Below, piece after piece: positions 6,714-11,088 of a stretch of DNA of 11,088 nt; position 1 is the stretch's first letter, and each line of letters begins with the position of its first letter. A program made the position numbers and the translations under genes. Below the pieces are notes generated by a model, which did not search any database, was not told the origin of the DNA, and saw nothing but the letters and a program-made list of their open reading frames with translations. The stretch is from an uncultured Eggerthella sp. (GTDB taxonomy: Bacteria > Actinomycetota > Coriobacteriia > Coriobacteriales > Eggerthellaceae), in contig URVA01000041.1 in the NCBI GenBank assembly GCA_900551155.1, positions 1 to 11,088 of the forward strand. The letters are read 5' to 3'.

Positions 6714-7196
6714 TTATAAATATCCGAGTAAAGACATATATTCCTGAGCGCTCTCAGGAACCTCAAGAGTAAATGTTTGACCTTCGGCAGTGACACTAAT
6801 ATAGGACGGGTCATCATAGGTAGTAACTTCAGCCGAAACCCCTCCATAACTTATACTCTGAGATCCTGTTTCTTCAACATCTGAAGGTAGCGAAGTGACG
6901 GACCAGTTTTCAATATCCAAGCTATCGATAGCCTGATTTACCTGAGATTCAGACATACCAGTCTGAGCCGCAATATCTGCTGCATTGCTATAAAGCGCAT
7001 CTTCAGCTTTGGTTTTTATGCCTGACGCATCAATGGCAGCATTAGTTGCCGCATTGGTACCAAAACCAAGCAATCCTTGAACCGACTGTCCAAGCGGCGA
7101 AGAGGACAATGGAGTAAACGTAAAGAGAGCAATCACACAGGCAAGTATTGCCAACAAAGCTGCAATACCTCCAAGTAACCGCAACATTACTTTCAT
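6714..7196 (-). CDS. Membrane-anchored extracellular protein of unknown function
   Basis: A 160-residue protein with a basic start (MKVMLR) and one long hydrophobic segment at about 7-28. The sequence ILAC around C20 resembles a weak lipobox, but hydrophobic residues continue after the Cys, so an uncleaved anchor is more likely. The remainder is Ser/Ala/Asp-rich and predicted extracellular. It includes a TGMSESQVNQAIDSLDIENW segment and a C-terminal beta-rich stretch (VSAEVTTYDDPSYISVTAEG). I do not recognise the family. AAAGGAG lies seven bases before the ATG. It converges on the membrane protein gene to its left. The upstream gap 7197-7479 holds no gene that I can support and no clear promoter. 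Confidence 0.75.
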   Translation of the reverse strand: MKVMLRLLGGIAALLAILACVIALFTFTPLSSSPLGQSVQGLLGFGTNAATNAAIDASGIKTKAEDALYSNAADIAAQTGMSESQVNQAIDSLDIENWSVTSLPSDVEETGSQSISYGGVSAEVTTYDDPSYISVTAEGQTFTLEVPESAQEYMSLLGYL

Positions 7197-7479
7197 GACT
7201 AACTCCTTTAACGCATCGTTTTAGGCACTTTATTGCGGCCTTTATCAAAGCATATTTTATTCATTTACATAACTGATAATACCTATAAACAAATAATTGC
7301 CACCTTTCGAAAATACTTATTGCAATCGCCCAAAAAAAAGATTAAAAACAGTGGTGGCAAAAATCGAAGCAGAGAAAATTCGTCAGAAACGCACTGATAA
7401 AAAACGAAAACGGATGCTTCGAAAAAAGAACTATCCGTTGATGTTTTTGTTAGCTTTTCTACGCAAGGAGGTAGCCGAA

Positions 7480-7614
7480 ATGGCCCCACGCCAGAACAAG
7501 ATCGCCCTGGTAAATCGCTTCGCTTCCGTATCCATTGAAGCAAAACGTCTTGTTGCTGCAATCTTTTTTACTTTACTGCTTTGTGGAGTTCTACCTCTTG
7601 TAATGCTGGGCTAG
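7480..7614 (+). CDS. 44-residue small membrane protein
   Basis: A short frame with an unusually good start: AAGGAGG at 7465-7471 lies eight bases before the ATG. The product begins MAPRQNKIALVNRFASVS, with a basic head, and ends in one hydrophobic helix, RLVAAIFFTLLLCGVLPLVM, so it is probably a single-pass membrane peptide. The same frame is open upstream to about 7297 and encodes a Lys/Arg-rich stretch, but no ATG, GTG or TTG there has a comparable binding site. Its stop is one base from the stop of the opposing gene. Function unknown; no family recognised. Confidence 0.5.
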   Translation: MAPRQNKIALVNRFASVSIEAKRLVAAIFFTLLLCGVLPLVMLG

Positions 7615-7615
7615 T

Positions 7616-7873
7616 TTAATCATTTACCCCAAAGCGCTTAAAGTACGACAGTACGTTTTGTAGCGACATCTTTTGTGCAATAAGCTGATTGGCGGTTACT
7701 CCGCGCATTCTTCCCTGTGCCTTTGCTTGATTAATTTGATCACTCACACGGTCGTATTCTTTAAGCACCGCTTCATGGGCATCTTCATAACTTGCCAGTT
7801 TTTTAAGTGCCTGGCTTTGTTCGCAAGAAAGAAGAATTTCCTCATTTTCCGTTCGTTCGGTAATTCGATTCAT
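7616..7873 (-). CDS. Small helical protein resembling phage/plasmid accessory proteins
   Basis: An 85-residue charged, helical protein. Its opening, MNRITERTENEEILL, and the QALKKLASYEDA segment resemble short proteins common in Gram-positive phages and integrative elements (the NRLTE...KLAxYED type). The second half, VTANQLIAQKMSLQNVLSYF, reads as an amphipathic helix. This resemblance is from memory and does not give a function. The start ATG at 7871-7873 is preceded by GTAAGGCGGG, a moderate ribosome binding site. It converges tail to tail with the 44-residue gene, with one base between stops. No integrase or other phage gene is near, so it may be a domesticated remnant. Confidence 0.65.
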   Translation of the reverse strand: MNRITERTENEEILLSCEQSQALKKLASYEDAHEAVLKEYDRVSDQINQAKAQGRMRGVTANQLIAQKMSLQNVLSYFKRFGVND

Positions 7874-7954
7874 GTTGTTTCCCGCCTTACTTCTTTAGAT
7901 CAATAAAGCTCTAGTTTACGTACTTTCCGCAATAAAAAGGATAAAAGGGCTCAC

Positions 7955-7960
7955 TATAAT
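7955..7960 (+). promoter_or_regulatory. Perfect TATAAT in a gene-free stretch
   Basis: A consensus -10 hexamer within the 300-base gap 7874-8173. It has no recognisable -35, so the promoter call is weak. It would read rightward through the 10-bp repeats toward the gene at 8174. The rest of the gap holds an open but startless frame (about 7899 to a stop at 8073) that I do not count as a gene. Confidence 0.3.
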
Positions 7961-7989
7961 CGAACATCTCGGTAGCAGGTTGTACAAAA

Positions 7990-8019
7990 GGTTTGTTGCG
8001 TTGGTTTGTTGCACAACAA
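7990..8019. repeat. Direct repeat plus overlapping inverted repeat
   Basis: GGTTTGTTGC occurs at 7990-7999 and 8003-8012, a 13-base period. The second copy overlaps a perfect inverted repeat, TTGTTG (8006-8011) and CAACAA (8014-8019), around CA. The compact arrangement resembles a regulator binding site in the long leader of the gene at 8174. No regulator gene is adjacent. Confidence 0.5.
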
Positions 8020-8173
8020 TATTCTTCACTCCAAACTTAGGCGCCCTAATACCTACCTTTGACTACATCTGGTAATCTTGACCTGAATTAAAACTAAAGA
8101 GCATACGTAATACGAATTGCAATTACATCATTTTTTATAAGTGCACTAAACAAGATAGATAAAGGGGCAATTC

Positions 8174-8539
8174 ATGGCAGGGAAAAAATCCACCGCAATT
8201 ACCTTTACGGAAAACGATCCAGCAATCATGCAAGCTGCAAACGAAGTCTTAACCGACCTTGAAGCACTGAGCAATGAAGCGCGTTGGATGATGACCGAAA
8301 ACCCTGAAAGTAAGGGAAATATTGCCCTTTGGAACTGTTTGGTTGATATTGAAGATATGGTCACCACCCTATCCGAAGGTGGCATTCTGTCCAATGAAGA
8401 AGCTGTTACCCTTGGCAATACTTGCGTAGAAGCAGCCCAGTATTTCAACAGAAGCGAAGAAGTTTCTCGAAACGATGCTATTGGAGTATTCAAAAAATTA
8501 AACGGTCTTGTTTTTAATAATGCCGAACTGGGGAAATAA
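8174..8539 (+). CDS. Acidic helical protein of unknown function
   Basis: A 121-residue soluble protein with no signal peptide or membrane segment. It is rich in Glu, Asn and Ala and looks all-helical: NDPAIMQAANEVLTDLEALS, then a Trp-containing turn (ALWNCLVDIEDMVTTL), then SNEEAVTLGNTCVEAAQYF and a final FKKLNGLVF helix. No catalytic or metal motif is evident, and I do not recognise the family. AAAGGGG lies six bases before the ATG. It may be transcribed from the TATAAT at 7955 or from a promoter closer in. A weak hairpin follows at 8558. Confidence 0.75.
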   Translation: MAGKKSTAITFTENDPAIMQAANEVLTDLEALSNEARWMMTENPESKGNIALWNCLVDIEDMVTTLSEGGILSNEEAVTLGNTCVEAAQYFNRSEEVSRNDAIGVFKKLNGLVFNNAELGK

Positions 8540-8557
8540 ATTCAGTCAACACTTGTA

Positions 8558-8580
8558 GAACAATATTCCCCTTTTTGTTC
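8558..8580 (+). terminator. Weak AT-rich hairpin after the helical protein gene
   Basis: GAACAA at 8558-8563 pairs with TTGTTC at 8575-8580, with ATTTTGTG following. The stem is short and AT-rich, so it is only a possible terminator. Confidence 0.35.
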
Positions 8581-8600
8581 ATTTTGTGCCATACTACACC

Positions 8601-8737
8601 TATACAAAAGGTAAGTGCGGTTCGCTTATTATCGTTTGGGGTTTAAAGATATCTAAGCAACCGAACTTAAGCGCTGCAACGGTCACAACAATCTATGGTT
8701 CGCGACCCTGCCCGTCCAAAACTAGGGGGTGTAACCC
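8601..8737 (+). promoter_or_regulatory. Structured 5' leader of the COG1738 transporter, candidate riboswitch
   Basis: A TATACA box at 8601-8606 would start transcription near 8613. There a long hairpin begins: 8613-8628 (AAGTGCGGTTCGCTTA) pairs with 8654-8668 (TAAGCAACCGAACTT), with one mismatch and one bulge, over a 25-base loop containing TTTGGGGTTTAAAG. GGTC 8681-8684 can pair with GACC 8704-8707. ACCCT at 8705-8709 can pair with AGGG at 8724-8727, which would hide the AGGGGGT ribosome binding site of the transporter. A shift between the last two pairings could control translation. Transporters of this kind are often under preQ1 riboswitches, but I do not see the preQ1-I or preQ1-II consensus here. 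Confidence 0.5.
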
Positions 8738-9430
8738 ATGAATGAAGCTCTCTTCTTTATAGAGATAATTCTTACCTTTGGATGCGTAGTCGCAGCTAAA
8801 AAAATCTTTGGCAAAGCTGGTCTTATTGCCTGGATTGCTATTGCCATGATCTTGGCAAATTTAACCGTTGTAAAAACCGTAGATTTATTCGGAATTGAAG
8901 CCACGCTAGGTAATATCATGTTTGCCTCCACCTTCTTGGCGGGCGACATGCTTAACGAAAATTATGGCAGGCAAGCAGCCCACAAAGGTATTCTTGTTGG
9001 GCTTGCGGGCGTGCTTGTTTTCATGGTCTGCACTCAGATCAGCTTACTCTATACCCCAAGCACTTCTGATATTTCCCAAGAAGCAATGGCACTTCTTTTC
9101 ACCCTTAACCTTCGCACCAGTATTGCTTCTGTTGCGATGTGTATTTTGGCGAATTGGCTTAACGTTTCGCTTTATGCAAAAATTCGTGAACTCACCAACG
9201 GTAAATATCTGTGGCTGCGCAACAACGTAACCACCATTACTTGCAATTGCATTGAGAATTTCTTGTTTGTCCTTTTGGCATTTGGTGGCATTTACTCTAT
9301 GGAACAGATTCTTGCAATTGCTCTTTCCACTTGCGCAATCGAAATTTTCTTGGCTTTATGCGATACCCCGTTTTTGTATCTCTCCCGCGGAGAATCGAAG
9401 TTGCTAGGCAAAGTCACTGTGTCGCACTAA
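8738..9430 (+). CDS. COG1738 (YhhQ/VUT) transporter, probable queuosine precursor uptake
   Basis: A 230-residue integral membrane protein with six or seven predicted helices, the usual size for the DUF165/VUT family. E. coli YhhQ, in this family, imports the queuosine precursors preQ0 and preQ1. Signature residues are visible: A40-N41 at the end of helix 2 and FLAGDMLNENYG at 66-77 (D70, N73, E74, Y76), then the ANWLNVSLYAKIRE helix and an NNVTTITCNCIENFLF segment in place of the usual family motif. Several positions differ from the commoner DVLTEVYG and GQLIDT forms, so it is a divergent member and could carry another substrate. AGGGGGT lies eight bases before the ATG. It has its own leader and no queuosine genes next to it, as expected of a salvage transporter. 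Confidence 0.82.
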   Translation: MNEALFFIEIILTFGCVVAAKKIFGKAGLIAWIAIAMILANLTVVKTVDLFGIEATLGNIMFASTFLAGDMLNENYGRQAAHKGILVGLAGVLVFMVCTQISLLYTPSTSDISQEAMALLFTLNLRTSIASVAMCILANWLNVSLYAKIRELTNGKYLWLRNNVTTITCNCIENFLFVLLAFGGIYSMEQILAIALSTCAIEIFLALCDTPFLYLSRGESKLLGKVTVSH

Positions 9431-9469
9431 AAGATTGCGTCGTGCAGTAGTCAGCCACACGCACCTGAA

Positions 9470-10150
9470 TTAATTCTTCACGCCATTGTTCAAAAACGTA
9501 ATGTAATCAAAATCATCCATATAACGGCGCTTTGAAAACTGATCTTTGAAATTAGTTACCGTGCCTAAAGCTTCGCAATCTTCAAATCCAGGCAAATACC
9601 ATGCCGAATTAAATTCAGGATATTCTTGCTTAGTTAAAATCGCTTTATTTTTATAGGGAAGCTTATCGAAACGCTGAATGGTTTCATAGGTGCATCCGTC
9701 TTTCTCGCATCCAATAATGTATAAATTATCCGGATCTATTCTTCTTTTGCGCGTTTCCCACTTCTCAAGTGCTTCTTCGGGCGTCTTGTAATGGACAAAA
9801 TAAAGCTTGATTTCGCCCAACATTCCCACTGGATATTCATGATCTGGATCATCAATAAAGGTAATGTCTTGTTCTAAATACCAATCAAGTTTTTCTACGA
9901 GCTTAACAAAATCTGGCATCTCTATCATGAGGTTTATCGTGGGAGAACACCAACGCAGATTCATGTCAGAATAAATAAAGGTTCCCACGCAATATGAAGC
10001 AATGATTGAAGGCTCTTGGATTTCGAGCTTCTTGCGCTTTTTACGCTTATATATTTCCCATTCGTCTGAATAATGGTTTTGATTATATTCATGCGATAAC
10101 AACCTCAAATTACTAGTAATTGTCATCAGGATCATCATGCCTGATCGCAC
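9470..10150 (-). CDS. DUF1919 family protein (polysaccharide-associated)
   Basis: Up to 226 residues, matching DUF1919, a family usually found in exopolysaccharide or capsule clusters and thought to modify surface glycans; the activity is not established. Visible family marks: SIIASYCVGTFIYSDMNLRW followed by CSPTINLMI, then FVKLVEKLDWYLEQ, YPVGMLGEIKLYFVHYKTPE, EALEKWETRKRRID, and CTYETIQRFDKLPYKNKAI. A basic RKKRKKLE stretch precedes the domain. The start is unclear: the GTG at 10148-10150 and ATGs at 10136-10138 and 10124-10126 are all possible, and none has a strong ribosome binding site. No glycosyltransferase or capsule gene adjoins it, so it stands as an orphan. It converges on the transporter gene, 39 bases away. 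Confidence 0.82.
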   Translation of the reverse strand: MRSGMMILMTITSNLRLLSHEYNQNHYSDEWEIYKRKKRKKLEIQEPSIIASYCVGTFIYSDMNLRWCSPTINLMIEMPDFVKLVEKLDWYLEQDITFIDDPDHEYPVGMLGEIKLYFVHYKTPEEALEKWETRKRRIDPDNLYIIGCEKDGCTYETIQRFDKLPYKNKAILTKQEYPEFNSAWYLPGFEDCEALGTVTNFKDQFSKRRYMDDFDYITFLNNGVKN

Positions 10151-10168
10151 TTACTTTACTATATAGCT

Positions 10169-10196
10169 GCTATAGCACTACTGTTGTTTGAAGCAA
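10169..10196 (-). promoter_or_regulatory. Candidate promoter of the DUF1919 gene
   Basis: On the minus strand TTGCTT (10191-10196) and TATAGC (10169-10174) are 16 bases apart. The -10 also lies in a small inverted repeat, TATAG-CTG-CTATA. A transcript start near 10162 would favour one of the internal ATGs over the GTG. Confidence 0.35.
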
Positions 10197-10217
10197 TTAA
10201 TAAAGAAATTCAAGCGC

Positions 10218-10538
10218 TTATAAGATGAAATCCCTAATAGGCGTTTCGCCTGTGATTTCAAATACGTAGCGTCTGTCGGCTCGCATGAACACTACTTCTC
10301 GACCGTATTCTGTTACCTCATACGTAAGGCTGGTTTTTAGATAACGCTGTGTAATCATTCCTCTCGCATTCTCTAAAACCATTGGATAATAGAACACAGC
10401 ACCTTGCTTGCCTGGATACTTACGTTCTGATTCCCAGATTTCTAAGATTCCTAAGGCGCCTACAGGAAAACGATCTATTGATTCATTCGGGGCTTCACGC
10501 AAAATAGCAAATCTTCCACTTTTGCAAAGTTTAGCCAC
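10218..10538 (-). CDS. Small soluble protein of unknown function
   Basis: A 106-residue protein, no membrane segment, mixed charge and beta-rich. It begins with a GTG start codon at 10536-10538, and the GAGAGGGG just before it is a strong ribosome binding site with five-base spacing, which decides the start. Readable stretches include RFPVGALGILEIWESERKYP, GAVFYYPMVLENARG, YEVTEYGREVVFM and RRYVFEITGE. I do not recognise a family. It lies upstream of the DUF1919 gene on the same strand but 67 bases away, with a separate promoter candidate between them, so joint transcription is uncertain. Confidence 0.68.
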   Translation of the reverse strand: MAKLCKSGRFAILREAPNESIDRFPVGALGILEIWESERKYPGKQGAVFYYPMVLENARGMITQRYLKTSLTYEVTEYGREVVFMRADRRYVFEITGETPIRDFIL

Positions 10539-10615
10539 GCTAACCCCTCTCTTTACCTGGCGCCTTTTTCAGATTCTATCAAAAATATACCCACCCAAAA
10601 GAATAATTACTTAAA

Positions 10616-10668
10616 CCAAAAAAACGCCTTACGTTATACGTTAGTTTGTCGATACTCCAAAGCGTTTT
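10616..10668 (-). terminator. Orphan minus-strand terminator or attenuator hairpin
   Basis: AAAACGC at 10621-10627 pairs with GCGTTTT at 10662-10668. The minus-strand copy ends GGCGTTTTTTTGG, a good T-run. A nested near-palindrome, CTTACGT-TAT-ACGTTAG, sits in the loop. It lies upstream of the leftward GTG gene and downstream of no leftward gene in the window. It could end a transcript antisense to the deaminase gene or act as an attenuator. No -35/-10 pair nearby is convincing. Confidence 0.5.
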
Positions 10669-10727
10669 AAAAATGCAATTGGATATCATAGCGGCAGCTA
10701 TAAATCGTTATTTATGGGATTGAGAAT

Positions 10728-11088
10728 ATGAATGCATTGCAAGAAAAAGACTACGAGTTAATAGCACAAGCAAAGAAGACAATTTGTCTAAACTACGACC
10801 AAGAAAATGAAAATCATACCGTCGAGGCCGCCATACGTTGCAAAAACGGCAAGGTATATGTTGGAGTAAATGTTTATTCATTGCACGGAGCTTGTGCAGA
10901 ACAAGTAGCAATGGGGACAGCGATTACTAATGGCGAACGAGACTTCGATACCGTAGTCGCAGTTAGAGGAAAAGAGGGCGAAGAAATCATTCCACCCTGC
11001 GGGAACTGTCGTCAAATATTGCATGACTACACGCCGAATTGTGATGTCATCATCTCAGTAGATGGAGAACCGAAAAAGATCAAAGCAA
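10728..11088 (+). CDS. Cytidine/blasticidin-S deaminase-like protein, cut at the right edge
   Basis: The first 120 codons of a zinc-dependent deaminase of the cytidine deaminase superfamily; the stop lies beyond the window. The zinc site is complete: C56 and E58 in HGACAEQ, with C91 and C94 in PPCGNCRQIL. E58 is the proton shuttle. Between them, GERDFDTVVAVRG forms the core strand. The HGACAEQVAMG arrangement resembles the small blasticidin-S-type deaminases and related uncharacterised bacterial proteins more than housekeeping Cdd, whose motif reads CAER. The product could deaminate free cytidine or another aminopyrimidine-like compound. A TATAAA box at 10699-10704 and GGGA eight bases before the ATG support the start. 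It stands alone, pointing away from its neighbour. Confidence 0.85.
   Translation, partial: MNALQEKDYELIAQAKKTICLNYDQENENHTVEAAIRCKNGKVYVGVNVYSLHGACAEQVAMGTAITNGERDFDTVVAVRGKEGEEIIPPCGNCRQILHDYTPNCDVIISVDGEPKKIKA

Noticed and set aside
7283..7561. Minus-strand frame of about 92 residues opposite the 44-residue gene
   Set aside because: No ribosome binding site, odd composition, and antisense to a better supported start.
7899..8075. Open frame ending in NLGALIPTFDYIW before a stop near 8073
   Set aside because: It has no ATG, GTG or TTG start with a ribosome binding site and would contain a TATAAT box. It could be a decayed gene, but the evidence is too thin.
8601..8737. Canonical preQ1-I or preQ1-II riboswitch
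   Set aside because: The short consensus blocks that I know for these classes are not visible; only a general structured leader can be supported.

Overview
The window is an AT-leaning stretch (roughly 42 percent GC by eye) of a bacterial chromosome. Most starts carry strong AGGAGG-like ribosome binding sites, which suggests a Gram-positive-type organism. The gene mix (CoaX-like kinase, DUF454 protein, Bcr/CflA transporter, COG1738 transporter, DUF1919 protein, small lipoproteins) would fit a low-GC member of the Coriobacteriia (Atopobium/Fannyhessea-like) or a Firmicute. This placement is inference only; no rRNA or tRNA gene is present to settle it.

Layout. Positions 1-828: the end of an unknown gene, then a leftward YfcE-type phosphodiesterase gene whose last ~37 codons are out of frame, then a divergent promoter region. 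Positions 829-2130: a type III pantothenate kinase homologue with two of three expected active-site acids replaced, a 17-bp tandem duplication, and a DUF454 membrane protein. Positions 2336-5449, all leftward: an SDR oxidoreductase with a terminator, a coiled-coil lipoprotein with its own promoter and a GC-rich terminator, and a Bcr/CflA-type drug efflux transporter. Positions 5450-6635, rightward: a PaaI-like hotdog thioesterase, a seven-copy 23-bp tandem repeat that begins inside the thioesterase stop region, and a four-helix membrane protein. Positions 6714-8539: small uncharacterised genes on both strands. Positions 8558-9430: a COG1738 (queuosine precursor type) transporter behind a structured leader that could sequester its ribosome binding site. 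Positions 9470-10538: a DUF1919 protein and a small unknown protein, both leftward. Positions 10728-11088: the first 120 codons of a cytidine/blasticidin-S-type deaminase, cut by the window edge.

Most genes appear to be single transcription units: gaps are wide, strands alternate, and several genes have their own terminator or promoter. No multi-gene pathway, CRISPR array, transposase or defence island is visible. The best leads for something new are the degenerate CoaX paralogue, the 23-bp repeat array fused to the thioesterase 3' end, and the transporter leader, which matches no preQ1 riboswitch class that I can recall.
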